Shown: piece by piece, positions 1-7,225 of the stretch
How the letters are laid out: each line of letters opens with the position of its first letter
How positions within the stretch are numbered: position 1 is the first letter of the stretch
IMG/VR virus record: IMGVR_UViG_3300030419_002173
Location: 3,042-27,240 of that record
Direction: 5' to 3' (one strand)
DNA: 24,199 nucleotides
DNA from: a virus
Translations under genes and position numbers: made by a program
Notes under the pieces: model-generated
The model's database searches: none
Told to the model about the DNA's origin: nothing
What the model saw: the letters and a program-made list of their open reading frames with translations, nothing else

Positions 1-311
1 ATTGATTTTATCATTCCGAATTCAATTGAATTTTCTCCAGGTGTAGTCGTACCTACAGCTTTACCTTGGTATACTACGTAAATATTATTAGTGCCTGTTG
101 GAGGGGCTGCGGTAAAAGCTAAAGTTGTTCCACCTGATACTGAATAAGCTGAAAACGGATCCTGACGAACGTTCCCAACGTAAACTTCAATTTCGTTAAC
201 GTTTCCTACGGATTGTGTAAGTGTAAAATCTGTTTCTGAATTATCGCCGCTGTACTGCGAAGAGTTCATGGTTAATAAATTATTTTTTGGGGCATTTCCT
301 AAATAAGCCAT
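1..311 (-). CDS. Partial tail fibre or tail structural protein (N-terminal 103 residues)
   Basis: This reading frame starts at the ATG complementary to 309-311 and runs off the left edge, so only the N-terminal part is visible. A clear Shine-Dalgarno AGGAGG lies just upstream. The protein begins MAYLGNAPKNNLL. It contains a stretch of alternating beta-type residues (FTLTQSVGNVNEIEVYVGNV, then QDPFSAYSV) that resembles the module placed near the N-terminus of many marine phage tail fibres, where a short beta domain describes a 'named' fibre start. It is the last of an uninterrupted run of minus-strand virion genes, which supports a tail or fibre role. The exact product and length cannot be told because the C-terminus is outside the window. 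The family assignment is by recognition of style, not by a search. Confidence 0.75.
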   Translation of the reverse strand, partial: MAYLGNAPKNNLLTMNSSQYSGDNSETDFTLTQSVGNVNEIEVYVGNVRQDPFSAYSVSGGTTLAFTAAPPTGTNNIYVVYQGKAVGTTTPGENSIEFGMIKS

Positions 312-319
312 GATTCCTC

Positions 320-655
320 CTATGTACTAATTTGATCAACTACACTTACTACTGTATCTAAAGATGAAGCTGTATCGGATACTGCATATAATTGTTGTCC
401 GTCTTGTAATACAACCTTACTACCACCATCCATTAATTCTAATGATCCGCCACTTACAATAGGCACATTTTTAATTAAATAAAAATCATTAGTGTCTTTA
501 ATATAGACATCTACTTCAATAGTAGAAGTGGTAACATTAGCTAATCTTAAACTGACAATACAATCATAAGTACTCGAACCTACTGCACCTCCTAAAAGGT
601 CCACAGGTGTTGTCCCAGTGTTTCTTTTTAGATAGTTTCTAAAGTTTTGAGCCAT
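320..655 (-). CDS. Small virion-type protein, 111 aa, function unknown
   Basis: A 111-residue protein starting MAQNFRNYLKRN. After a short basic N-terminus it is almost wholly beta-type: alternating hydrophobic residues (IVSLRLANVT, IEVDVYIKDT, YLIKNVPIV) and a central SLELMDGGSKVVL segment that looks like a small beta-sandwich. I recognise this kind of protein from marine podovirus structural modules, where it sits beside fibre genes, but I cannot give it a biochemical function. It lies 8 nt upstream of the truncated fibre-like gene and 23 nt downstream of another fibre-like gene, in the same direction. A capsid- or tail-surface role is an inference from context. No signal peptide or membrane segment is seen. 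Confidence 0.8.
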   Translation of the reverse strand: MAQNFRNYLKRNTGTTPVDLLGGAVGSSTYDCIVSLRLANVTTSTIEVDVYIKDTNDFYLIKNVPIVSGGSLELMDGGSKVVLQDGQQLYAVSDTASSLDTVVSVVDQIST

Positions 656-678
656 ATTAAATATTTACCATTTTTAGA

Positions 679-1326
679 CTACAAAGCAACGGCCATTGCA
701 ACGGCAAAACCTTGGCTTGCCCCTGCAGATCCACTCGATGCTGCTGTTAATCTTCCTTTTGCGTCGACTGTTAAACTTGCATTAGTGTATGAACCTGCCG
801 ACACTGCAGTGTTCGCTAATGTTAGTGCTCCACCTGTAGCGATAGTCGCGTCTCCTGACATATCAACTTCTTCAAATGAAGTACCATCTGCAACTAATAT
901 TTTATTAGCTGTATTAGTTGGTAATTTAAATAATGCACCAACGGAAACATCTCCGTCAAAAGCTACATTACTGGAGTTATCTCCAAATACTACTTTACCA
1001 GAATCATCTTTCATCAAAGCTTTTTCTGAAGGTAGTGAAACAAAAACTATTGATGTTCCTGTTGAGAAAACTGTTTTAGACCCACCATTACTACTAGCAA
1101 GTACGGTATCTCTTGATAGTGATGTACCTGAATGAGTATAAGTTCCAATACCTACTTCCCATTCACTAGGGTTATCTTCCCCAACGATAGTATAGTAAGT
1201 ACTATTACTGTTTCCAATACCAGAGTTAAAACTAACGAAACCAGTGACTGCACCATCAAGTACCATTGAAACAGTACCTGTAGTTGTCGAGGTTTCTTTA
1301 ACCCGATCATTTGTTTTAAAAGCCAT
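679..1326 (-). CDS. Tail fibre-like protein, 215 aa
   Basis: Two modules can be seen. Residues 1-105 (MAFKTNDRVKETSTTTGTVS, then YYTIVGEDNPSEWEVGIGTY and a VFVSLPSEKAL end) match a domain very common in phage tail and fibre proteins. In that family a conserved WEVG.GTY and an SR.TVL..SNGGS motif precede a VFV..PSEKA end; here the SRDTVLASSNGG form is at about 71-82. Residues 155-200 carry the low-complexity SGDATIATGG...LTVDAKGRLTAASSG pattern typical of tail fibre shafts. The C-terminus is a short hydrophobic Ala/Val-rich tail. The ATG is preceded by TAGGAGG at a good distance. The protein is short for a complete receptor-binding fibre, so it may be an adaptor or one segment of a multi-protein fibre. 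Confidence 0.85.
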   Translation of the reverse strand: MAFKTNDRVKETSTTTGTVSMVLDGAVTGFVSFNSGIGNSNSTYYTIVGEDNPSEWEVGIGTYTHSGTSLSRDTVLASSNGGSKTVFSTGTSIVFVSLPSEKALMKDDSGKVVFGDNSSNVAFDGDVSVGALFKLPTNTANKILVADGTSFEEVDMSGDATIATGGALTLANTAVSAGSYTNASLTVDAKGRLTAASSGSAGASQGFAVAMAVAL

Positions 1327-1334
1327 TTATCCTC

Positions 1335-1760
1335 CTATGCGACTCTTATAATAGCTGTGCTTGCTCCTGCTGCAGGGAACTGAATTGTAAATGTTCCATT
1401 AGTAGATATTTGGTCTGAACCAAAATCTAATACGCAGCATGCTTTGTTACTTTCACTACTATTATAAATTAATGCATATCTTGCATTAATCGTAGCACTA
1501 GTAAAAGCTAGATCAGCCCAGTCAACAAGTGCAGTTGTACCATCAGTTGATGTTGCTTGACTAAGTAAAGTTCCGCCTCCAGCAGAATAAGTTCCGCTGT
1601 TACCGACTTCATTACCTGTAGTATAAACTGTGGTTGTTGCTACGTTTCCTGTATATGAACTATTATACAAAGCTAACTTAAAAGTATCACCACCATTTTC
1701 AAAGTCATGAACACCTTCAAGCAATTCTTTTTTAAAGCTCGTCATTACCGTATTTGCCAT
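1335..1760 (-). CDS. Virion structural protein, 141 aa, marine phage type
   Basis: Starts MANTVMTSFKKELLEGVHDF and continues with DTFKLALYNSSY, then a threonine/glycine-rich beta region and a VDWADLAF..ATINARYALIY core ending FTIQFPAAGAS. This SFKKELLEG....FKLALY beginning is one I recognise from many marine phage structural modules, usually next to tail fibre genes; no precise function has been assigned to it that I can name. A well-placed AAGGAG precedes the start. The initiation region is nearly duplicated at another gene of this window (see the repeat at 1753-1780). It sits between a neck-type gene and a fibre-like gene, so a tail or tail-surface role is likely by context. Confidence 0.82.
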   Translation of the reverse strand: MANTVMTSFKKELLEGVHDFENGGDTFKLALYNSSYTGNVATTTVYTTGNEVGNSGTYSAGGGTLLSQATSTDGTTALVDWADLAFTSATINARYALIYNSSESNKACCVLDFGSDQISTNGTFTIQFPAAGASTAIIRVA

Positions 1761-1780
1761 TTTTACTCCTTATATTATTA
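1753..1780 (-). repeat. 28-nt translation-initiation block shared with 9933-9960
   Basis: The 28 bases around the start codon of the 141-aa gene match those around the start of the 68-aa gene (9933-9960) at 26 of 28 positions. The only two differences are adjacent, between the ribosome binding site and the ATG. On the coding strand the block runs from the stop codon of the preceding gene (TAA TAA) through TATAAGGAG to ATGGCAAA, so it joins one gene's end to the next gene's start. Confidence 0.85.
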
Positions 1781-2452
1781 TGGACTAGGTGGAACAGATC
1801 TTAGTTTTTGTCTAATTTCTCCGTCCACGTATTCGTCTCTTCTTCTTCTACCTTGTTGTTCGATACCTAATCCTGTTAAGGATTGTTGGTAACGACCTTC
1901 ATATGTATTGAGCAGGTCTTTGTCTTTTAAAAAACTGGATGCTTCGACCAGGCAAGCAAACAAGAGCGTATTTGGAGCATTTAAGCTTATATACGTAGTT
2001 GTGTTAGATGAATCTAATTTAGTTCCATCTGATGTATTAGGTCTTTTAACATAAGCGCACTCAACTTTCAAGGCTGCATTAGGGGTTGGACCCAATAATA
2101 ATTTAGTCTCATTCCAATAGGCATAAAATTTAGGAGTACCCTGAGTAGTCCTATTAGCTGTATATTCATCAATAAAAGAAGCGTCTTTTTGCATTAAAGT
2201 CTCTCTAGCTCCTGTAGAACCATTGTATATTTCTAGCCATCTTATTAATAATATACCACTTGGAAGGGTTAAAAACTCATTTCCTACTGATAATGTAGAA
2301 TAATCATTTCTTCTAAAGACATCTAAATCAACGTCAGTCATTATTCTAAACTCAGCATTTTCTATAAATCCATCCACAATAGTAGAAGTAAATACTGTAT
2401 CATCTACTTCACAATAATCTCTAATTTTTTGTACTAATTCTGAATAGGTCAT
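1778..2452 (-). CDS. Head-tail adaptor-like neck protein, 224 aa
   Basis: The N-terminus (MTYSELVQKIRDYCEVDD, then a helix ending IENAEFRIMTDVDL) has the helical start typical of short phage adaptor proteins, which begin with a 'ty.eLv..i..y' helix followed by an 'AE.ri' helix. Next come a beta-rich middle (WLEIYNGSTGARETLMQKDA, then TPKFYAYWNETKLLLGPTP) and a helical end rich in Arg (GRRRRDE). In the adaptor families the residues after the two helices contact the portal or tail tube. It overlaps the upstream gene by 4 nt (ATGA), which points to coupled translation and a shared assembly step. The family call rests on pattern recognition; an HHpred search against phage adaptor and connector models would settle it. 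Confidence 0.72.
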   Translation of the reverse strand: MTYSELVQKIRDYCEVDDTVFTSTIVDGFIENAEFRIMTDVDLDVFRRNDYSTLSVGNEFLTLPSGILLIRWLEIYNGSTGARETLMQKDASFIDEYTANRTTQGTPKFYAYWNETKLLLGPTPNAALKVECAYVKRPNTSDGTKLDSSNTTTYISLNAPNTLLFACLVEASSFLKDKDLLNTYEGRYQQSLTGLGIEQQGRRRRDEYVDGEIRQKLRSVPPSP

Positions 2453-3324
2453 GGTGTAATAGTAACAGGACCAGCTGAAACTGGAAATCCTCCTCCTTCA
2501 ATTCCTCCCACTGTGGCATTAGTACCTTGAGTAAATTGAAAATAATTATCTGGATCTTCAATTAAAGTCACAGTTGCTCCTGCATTATGAGTCGCAGCTG
2601 TTGTCCCATAGGCTCCTCTGGTAACCACATTAGGATTTATAGACGTTGCTTCAGGACTTACTTGTCCTAAAGTATTGTCGGTTGCTATAGTTGTATATCT
2701 TATAAGTTCGTTGTCAACCATAATTGCTTGACGTAAAAAATCATTTGTTGTCACAGCAGAAAAAGCTGTAGCATTTGTTAATTTAATTCCTGTAGTTTGA
2801 GTTGCATCTAGTGCATCAACTAACGTAGTTTGTCTTAAAGGCATTCCTTTTCCTACATCAATAACATATCCTGTTGCATTACAAATAGTGGATCCTGAAA
2901 TTCCATCTATATCTTTACAACTAGAAAAACCTGGTGACCCATTATTAGTAGGAGGAAATTGGGAAGGACCTGTACTTGTTGATTGATCTGGAGTTCCTCT
3001 AAATCTAACTGTATCTCCTTCATTTCTCATATGATTAGGAGAATGAACAAAAATTAATCCACTACCAGCAGTATATGTTTCAAAAGGATTTTCAGGAAGC
3101 ATGATAGGAACTGTAACCGTACCTCTTTGTTCTGGTCTTGGATGTTCTAAACCAATTCCATCTGCACCTATAACAGCTAATTCCAATTGGGGTTGTTTAG
3201 GTTCGTATTCTGTATAATGAACCCACATACCATTCCATTCCTTAACCATTTCTCTGTAAGGAAATCTTAAACCACTTCTATCTGAAATGGCGATAGCGTG
3301 TTTTCCTGATGCAAATTTTCCCAT
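2449..3324 (-). CDS. Virion structural protein, 291 aa, tail-associated
   Basis: Begins MGKFASGKHAIAISDRSGLR followed by FPYREMVKEWNGMWVH and a YEPKQPQLE motif, a beginning I know from marine phage structural proteins of unassigned function. The C-terminal half holds the pattern DNELIRYTTI...VVTRGAYGTTAATHNAGATVTLI. The RG..GT.A..H..GA.V form recurs in many phage tail proteins and probably marks a small beta domain. The two Cys (near 137 and 148) lie in a short SSCKDIDG...STICNATG loop and could be close in space; disulphides are unlikely in a cytoplasmically assembled particle. It lies between the gp4-like neck gene (2 nt away) and the adaptor-like gene (4-nt overlap), so it probably belongs to the neck or tail tube. 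Confidence 0.8.
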   Translation of the reverse strand: MGKFASGKHAIAISDRSGLRFPYREMVKEWNGMWVHYTEYEPKQPQLELAVIGADGIGLEHPRPEQRGTVTVPIMLPENPFETYTAGSGLIFVHSPNHMRNEGDTVRFRGTPDQSTSTGPSQFPPTNNGSPGFSSCKDIDGISGSTICNATGYVIDVGKGMPLRQTTLVDALDATQTTGIKLTNATAFSAVTTNDFLRQAIMVDNELIRYTTIATDNTLGQVSPEATSINPNVVTRGAYGTTAATHNAGATVTLIEDPDNYFQFTQGTNATVGGIEGGGFPVSAGPVTITP

Positions 3325-3326
3325 AA

Positions 3327-4079
3327 TTAACTAACTGATGGATAATAAGCTTTTGGTGTTACATATGAACTTGTTGGAGATCCATCTTCTGTTAAAGCTC
3401 TTTGAAGTTCATCTTCATAATATAATTTTAAAGCTTGTGTTCTATCTGGAGATACTTTTTGACTTAAATAAAAAGCTAATCCTGACGTCATCGCTGGTAA
3501 AAATCTATAAGGTGCATCTGGATTATTTGAATATACTCCACTATCTTGAATTCTTTTTACATAATAAAAATTTAAATATTTATTAGTACTTGAACTAGGT
3601 GCCATATAAATAGTTAAATCAGTATATTCTCTAAATCGTTGTATAAAATATTGGGAAGGAGTCCCTTTTGATTCTTTATTTGCTAATGCTTGGTAGGTAG
3701 ATCTATCTATTTTGGACATAGTAGTATCAGTTGGTTCAGTTAAATCATTTCTATAAACCACTTCTAATACATCAGTAGCATTATATAAATAATCTGCACT
3801 ATCCCCTATTTTAGCAGGATTAGTAGTCACACTATTTCTAGCTGTTTCATCCTTATATATTCTATAAAGATTTTGACCTTCATTTAATTTAATGCTTACG
3901 TTAGCTACTTCCCAAAAATGTAATCCTCTATTGCCCCACTCGGACAATAAAATATTTAATGAACGTCTAGCACTCTTAAGATCATATCCTGACCTTCCTT
4001 GACCACCGCAACGTTCAAATGCGTCTTCAATTATTTCTTCTATTGATAAGTCAAAACTTACCGAACCGGACGTCGCCAT
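3327..4079 (-). CDS. P22 gp4-like tail accessory (neck) protein, 250 aa
   Basis: The N-terminal region has the hallmark of the P22 gp4 head-tail adaptor family: a helix ending IIEDAFERCGGQGRSGYD, then a helix with ARRSLNILLSEWGNRGLHFW. In gp4-like proteins this helix pair binds beneath the portal ring and begins the tail after DNA packaging. The rest is beta-rich (YLYNATDVLEVVYRN, LNFYYVKRIQDSG) and ends with a helical segment followed by a tail. The length is larger than P22 gp4 (about 166 aa), as usual for marine relatives, which carry an extra beta domain. A strong AGGAGG precedes the ATG. The presence of a P22-type portal in the same operon agrees with this call. Confidence 0.78.
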   Translation of the reverse strand: MATSGSVSFDLSIEEIIEDAFERCGGQGRSGYDLKSARRSLNILLSEWGNRGLHFWEVANVSIKLNEGQNLYRIYKDETARNSVTTNPAKIGDSADYLYNATDVLEVVYRNDLTEPTDTTMSKIDRSTYQALANKESKGTPSQYFIQRFREYTDLTIYMAPSSSTNKYLNFYYVKRIQDSGVYSNNPDAPYRFLPAMTSGLAFYLSQKVSPDRTQALKLYYEDELQRALTEDGSPTSSYVTPKAYYPSVS

Positions 4080-4089
4080 TATTGACCTC

Positions 4090-4431
4090 CTACTGCCAGA
4101 TTACTTGTACAGAAGTAGTTGCTCCTAAACCGCCACCAGTTTGAAATTCAATATACATTCCTGCATCAAATTTAATTCCAGTTGCCGCTATGTATTCTTG
4201 ATACATATCTCCAGCAGCCGAACCTCCTCTGAATTGATATCTTAAAGCTCCACTGTTGTCAGATCCATCAAAAATTTTAATTGAACAATTTGCTGCACCT
4301 GGGTTAATTGTAACACCTTTAAGCATACAAATACCACCTACAACAGTTGATCCACCTGTAGCAGTTCTTAAAGTTGAACTAGCTTCAGTATAAAATTGTT
4401 TTACTGGCGTCGCCATTCCATTATATGACAT
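4090..4431 (-). CDS. Small beta-rich virion-type protein, 113 aa
   Basis: Starts MSYNGMATPVKQFYTEASST and is mainly beta-strand (SIKIFDGSDNSG, YIEFQTGGGLGATTSVQVIW). I do not recognise a named family. The composition and size fit a phage surface or tail accessory protein with a small beta-barrel. It is the first gene after a strong hairpin terminator (4449-4474), and its ribosome binding site (AGGAGA, 11 nt before ATG) lies immediately behind the terminator's U-run. Its expression may therefore depend on read-through from upstream. Confidence 0.78.
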   Translation of the reverse strand: MSYNGMATPVKQFYTEASSTLRTATGGSTVVGGICMLKGVTINPGAANCSIKIFDGSDNSGALRYQFRGGSAAGDMYQEYIAATGIKFDAGMYIEFQTGGGLGATTSVQVIWQ

Positions 4432-4448
4432 ATATTTTTATCTCCTAA

Positions 4449-4474
4449 AAAGATGCTCCCGAAGGAGCATCTTT
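4449..4474 (-). terminator. Intrinsic terminator with UUCG tetraloop
   Basis: A perfect 11-bp stem (4449-4459 with 4464-4474) closes on a four-base loop. On the transcribed minus strand the loop reads C-UUCG-G, the extra-stable UUCG tetraloop. The stem is followed by five U and then the ribosome binding site of the next gene. It lies 9 nt after the stop of the 158-aa gene. The U-run is short, so termination may be partial. Confidence 0.85.
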
Positions 4475-4483
4475 AATTATTTA

Positions 4484-4960
4484 TTACGCAAGATTATTAT
4501 TTTGTTGGTACAAAATAGTAGCTCTAACTTCACCAGCGTCAGTTGCACCAGTACTTGTCCACGTAAGTTTTACGTCTGAAGTACCTGTATCAGCCCAAGC
4601 CAATGCACCACCAGCTTCAGTTGTTGGGTATTTTCTTCCCGCACCTGAAGCAACTGTTATTGAAAATGAATTAACAAAAGTTGCATTACCACCAACTGTA
4701 TCTCCGATACTGAAAACGCAAGTAGCATTTCCCATCGCAGTTGGACAATCAAGAACTATGTCAATAATTTGTGAGTTTGCTGGAATAACGACAGTTGTAG
4801 CGTTTGCAGCAGAAGCTCCACTCGAAAGAGCAGACCCCGTTGAAAACGTCTGTGCCATTACTACTTGTCCTGTGTTTTTAACATCAGATCCAAGAGTTGT
4901 TCCAGTTGTTTCTTTAATCGTTCCCGCTTTTATCGGTCCCGAAAATGTAGTTGTTGCCAT
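4484..4960 (-). CDS. Virion structural protein, 158 aa, marine phage type
   Basis: Begins MATTTFSGPIKAGTIKETTG and continues with ANATTVVIPANSQIIDIVLD and an ITVASGAGRKYPTTEAG stretch. The 'TTTFSGPIKAGTIK.TTG' start and a following VVIPAN strand are familiar from many marine phage structural modules, where the protein is usually an abundant virion component; head decoration or tail surface are both possible and I cannot choose. All residues favour a beta-sandwich and there is no membrane segment. A strong AGGAGG sits before the ATG. Unlike its neighbours the gene is bracketed by its own candidate promoter (5049-5077) and a strong terminator (4449-4474), so it may be expressed as a separate high-level transcript. 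Confidence 0.83.
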   Translation of the reverse strand: MATTTFSGPIKAGTIKETTGTTLGSDVKNTGQVVMAQTFSTGSALSSGASAANATTVVIPANSQIIDIVLDCPTAMGNATCVFSIGDTVGGNATFVNSFSITVASGAGRKYPTTEAGGALAWADTGTSDVKLTWTSTGATDAGEVRATILYQQNNNLA

Positions 4961-4982
4961 GATTATATCCTCCTAGTTTTCC

Positions 4983-5023
4983 GAACGTAGTCTCTAGGCC
5001 GTCGACTATACTCGTCTACGTTC
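4983..5023 (-). other. Leader hairpin upstream of the 158-aa gene
   Basis: An 8-bp perfect inverted repeat (GAACGTAG, 4983-4990 and its complement at 5016-5023) encloses a 25-nt loop. It lies between the candidate promoter and the ribosome binding site, so it would be in the 5' untranslated part of the mRNA. It has no U-run and is not a terminator. It might protect the transcript end or influence ribosome access. Confidence 0.5.
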
Positions 5024-5048
5024 TATAAAATAATTGTATAGTAAGTTA

Positions 5049-5077
5049 GATATACTCTAATTTTTAGTAGAGTGCAA
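5049..5077 (-). promoter_or_regulatory. Candidate sigma70-type promoter for the 158-aa gene
   Basis: On the minus strand TTGCAC (5077-5072) and TATATC (5054-5049) are separated by exactly 17 nt. Each box matches the bacterial consensus imperfectly. A second possible -10 (TACAAT) lies just downstream. The position, about 90 nt before the ATG and in a 154-nt gap between genes, supports a promoter, but an AT-rich genome gives such matches by chance. Confidence 0.35.
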
Positions 5078-5114
5078 GGTATCCTAGGGTATTTTGTGTG
5101 ATTTTGTAAAAGCC

Positions 5115-5324
5115 TTAAGTTGCTATTGATACTGATGGTGCAGCGTTATTTATTGCATTTTCCCTATTAGCAATTTTAGACTCTTCTGCCTTAATTGCTG
5201 CAATAACTTCTTGCACCTTCTTATCAATCTGGACCATATTGAGAGTATATTTACCATTTTCATTATACTCCTGTTGCCAGTTCAACTCCAAGGACCTTTT
5301 CTGTTTGTATAGGTCTGTTACCAT
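5115..5324 (-). CDS. Small coiled-coil protein, 69 aa, function unknown
   Basis: I chose the ATG at 5324 because a strong GAGGAGG lies 9 nt before it; an upstream in-frame ATG at 5381 lacks such a site. The protein (MVTDLYKQKRSLELNWQQEY, then MVQIDKKVQEVIAAIKAEES) looks like two amphipathic helices with heptad-like spacing and probably forms a short coiled coil. It starts inside the preceding gene in another frame, a 62-nt overlap. It sits between the capsid gene and the tail block, where small accessory proteins are common. No known function can be assigned. Confidence 0.72.
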   Translation of the reverse strand: MVTDLYKQKRSLELNWQQEYNENGKYTLNMVQIDKKVQEVIAAIKAEESKIANRENAINNAAPSVSIAT

Positions 5325-5514
5325 AGTCTTGGACCTCCTCATAGGTAATATAATTAGTGCCACCATAAAATTCTCCAGCACTGTCCCATTTTATAACATT
5401 CTGTCCCAGTTTGTCAACTATAGCTTTTTCTATATCCTCGGGAGTGTCGTTCGATTCTATAGTAAAATCGGCATAATAACCGTAAGCTCTTATTTGGATT
5501 CTGAATGTTTTCAT
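5263..5514 (-). CDS. Hypothetical protein, 83 aa
   Basis: Starts MKTFRIQIRAYGYYADFTIE and has a mixed alpha/beta pattern: two beta strands, an acidic helix (DTPEDIEKAIVDKLGQN) and a tail. The start resembles small ferredoxin-like folds, but I do not recognise a family. A weak AAAGG ribosome site lies before the ATG. It is the first gene after the capsid terminator (5546-5574), so its transcript depends on read-through or on a promoter I cannot see. The next gene starts within its last 62 nt. Confidence 0.72.
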   Translation of the reverse strand: MKTFRIQIRAYGYYADFTIESNDTPEDIEKAIVDKLGQNVIKWDSAGEFYGGTNYITYEEVQDYGNRPIQTEKVLGVELATGV

Positions 5515-5545
5515 AGATTACCTTTTGATTTTTTCTTTTTATCAC

Positions 5546-5574
5546 AAAAAAAAGGGGCGGTCAAGCCGCCCCTT
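5546..5574 (-). terminator. Strong intrinsic terminator after the capsid gene
   Basis: A 9-bp GC-rich perfect stem (5552-5560 with 5566-5574; core GGGGCGG) closes on a 5-nt loop. On the minus strand it runs into eight consecutive U (5553-5546), two of them paired in the base of the stem. It lies 28 nt after the capsid stop codon. This is the clearest rho-independent terminator in the window. Confidence 0.93.
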
Positions 5575-5602
5575 AATATTAGTTTAAAGACTTAATTAGT
5601 TA

Positions 5603-6511
5603 TTAAGCACCTTGGTTTCCGTAGATACCTCTCCAGTCAGACCAGCCGAAGCTGTATCTTTCTCTAGCTTTGTATCTAACGTTTCCAGTATCGAAGTCGC
5701 CTTCCATAGCTGTTTTTAATGGTGCTCTAACGAAGTGCTTCATTCCATTTGGTACATCTGTTTTGATAAACCAAGCGTCAGTGTCAGATAAGTAGTGGTT
5801 AACTACATATCCCTGAGGAATCATACCCATGCTTTTAACAGCATTGATATCATTATCCGCAGTACCAACTCTACCTTGAGATTTCATAATTCTCTCAGCA
5901 GTAAACTGAAGCTCTTTAGGGATGATCATTTTCATTCCTTGAGCTGCAATTTTAAGACCTCTTTCATCTTGGAAAGAAGCGATGTCAATCAAAGCTTGCT
6001 CTAAAGATGTTTCAGATAAGTCTGCTGCAGTAGTAGGTATGTTAGTTTGGTTACCATTAAGTGTAGGGTGAGCGTTACCACATAATGATTCGCCGTCTCC
6101 GCCATTGTAGCCGGAAGCTTGGAACGCATTATTAAGTACGTTTGCACCTTTAACTTGTTTTGATGTCGCCATTGAACGTGCTAAAGCCTTTGTGTATCTA
6201 GAAGAGATTCTGTCGTAGAGGTTATCTTCGATAGCTTCTTCTGTCAACGCGAATGCTAATGCTACTGTTTCGTGAGTGTATCTAGCAGTGTAAGTTTCCT
6301 GTGCATCGTCGTATTGAACGCCGCTACCTTCAGGTTTTACATCTGCAGTACCGAAACCAGATAACATTACTTCTTCTTCAAAAGCTCTGTCAGAAGATTC
6401 GTTGTCGAAAATCTGACTTGCTTCGTTTTCATAACGTTTGTATTCCAGGCCGAATAGTGCATTCAGACCGGGTTCTAGTTCTTTAACTAGCTGTGCTCGT
6501 GATATTGCCAT
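5603..6511 (-). CDS. Major capsid protein, 302 aa (HK97-fold, gpT-like)
   Basis: The protein forms the icosahedral shell. It starts MAISRAQLVKELEPGLNALF and has the features of the Mu gpT-like branch of HK97-fold capsid proteins: an N-terminal helix, an extended loop region (ASQIFDNESSDRAFEEEVML, then GFGTADVKPEGSGV), a long spine-helix region (IEDNLYDRISSRYTKALARS) and a late beta-rich A-domain (AAQGMKMIIPKELQFTAERI). The end YSFGWSDWRGIYGNQGA is typical, with the aromatic-rich F.W.DWR.. motif of these proteins. The gene is preceded by GGAG about 10 nt from the ATG and followed by a strong terminator, as expected for a very highly expressed gene. A scaffold-like gene two genes upstream and a GroES gene fit a capsid-assembly module. 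Confidence 0.93.
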   Translation of the reverse strand: MAISRAQLVKELEPGLNALFGLEYKRYENEASQIFDNESSDRAFEEEVMLSGFGTADVKPEGSGVQYDDAQETYTARYTHETVALAFALTEEAIEDNLYDRISSRYTKALARSMATSKQVKGANVLNNAFQASGYNGGDGESLCGNAHPTLNGNQTNIPTTAADLSETSLEQALIDIASFQDERGLKIAAQGMKMIIPKELQFTAERIMKSQGRVGTADNDINAVKSMGMIPQGYVVNHYLSDTDAWFIKTDVPNGMKHFVRAPLKTAMEGDFDTGNVRYKARERYSFGWSDWRGIYGNQGA

Positions 6512-6526
6512 GTCGTTATGCTCCTA

Positions 6527-7147
6527 TTATACCCCAACCACAAATGCATTGTATTTGTTGTTTAAAACAACAATTACGTTTGCATATGCCGCGTTGAAGT
6601 CTGAGTTATCAGGATCTTCTGCTGATCTCAAGATTCTCCACTGCTTAGTACCTGTAGCTAAATCATTTGTAAGATCTAGTGTAGTGTTACTTCTACCCGC
6701 AGTAGATTCACCTGAAGCTGTAGTGTCACAAACTTGTAAGAACGTTTTTTGAACGTTGTCTGCTGTGGAACTAATAGCTGAATCAGTTGCAATCTGATAT
6801 TCCTGGAATGGGTTGTCATTTACGAACGCAGTGATGTTTTCACTATTCGCAGGTGTAGTTGAAGCAGGATAATAATTGCTCCAAGTAGGTTTTTCAGTTG
6901 TAGCTGCATTGTAGAAACAGCCGTTGAAAACTCCAACGACTAAATCTGTAGATGCTGCTGCCGCACCTTCAACAAAACCACCAGTACCAGGAGTGTTACT
7001 TACAATCCCTTTAACTGGTTCACCATTGTATATAGCTGTACCATGCGCACGTTTGATAGTGTATTTAGATTGACCTGAAGTCGCAGGAGTATTTCCTAGC
7101 GTGTTAACAGGTTTTAATCCATATCCACCAGCTTGTGTATTTGCCAT
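6527..7147 (-). CDS. Head-associated structural protein, 206 aa (decoration-like)
   Basis: The protein starts MANTQAGGYGLKPVNTLGNT. The pattern 'GLKPV..LG..P..SGQ..Y.I....GTAIY.G..V' followed by LVVGVFNGCFYN is one I know from many marine phages, where it lies next to the major capsid protein. It is Thr/Ser/Gly-rich and all-beta, and the last strands (ANVIVVLNNKYNAFVVGV) are hydrophobic. A role as a capsid decoration or cement protein is plausible because it is immediately upstream of the capsid gene (15 nt) and in the right size range, but it could also be a head-fibre or minor head protein. No enzymatic motif is visible. Confidence 0.82.
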   Translation of the reverse strand: MANTQAGGYGLKPVNTLGNTPATSGQSKYTIKRAHGTAIYNGEPVKGIVSNTPGTGGFVEGAAAASTDLVVGVFNGCFYNAATTEKPTWSNYYPASTTPANSENITAFVNDNPFQEYQIATDSAISSTADNVQKTFLQVCDTTASGESTAGRSNTTLDLTNDLATGTKQWRILRSAEDPDNSDFNAAYANVIVVLNNKYNAFVVGV

Positions 7148-7225
7148 AGTGTTTACCTATTCCAATTATGTTCACATTTTTACATGTAAACGGGTTAATT
7201 TAAATTCGGAAAGTTTTGAAAAGAA

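Noticed and set aside
647-1135. A 162-codon plus-strand open frame.
   Set aside because: It is antisense to the tail-fibre-like gene, has Ala/Pro/Thr-rich composition expected from reversed codons, and lacks a ribosome site.
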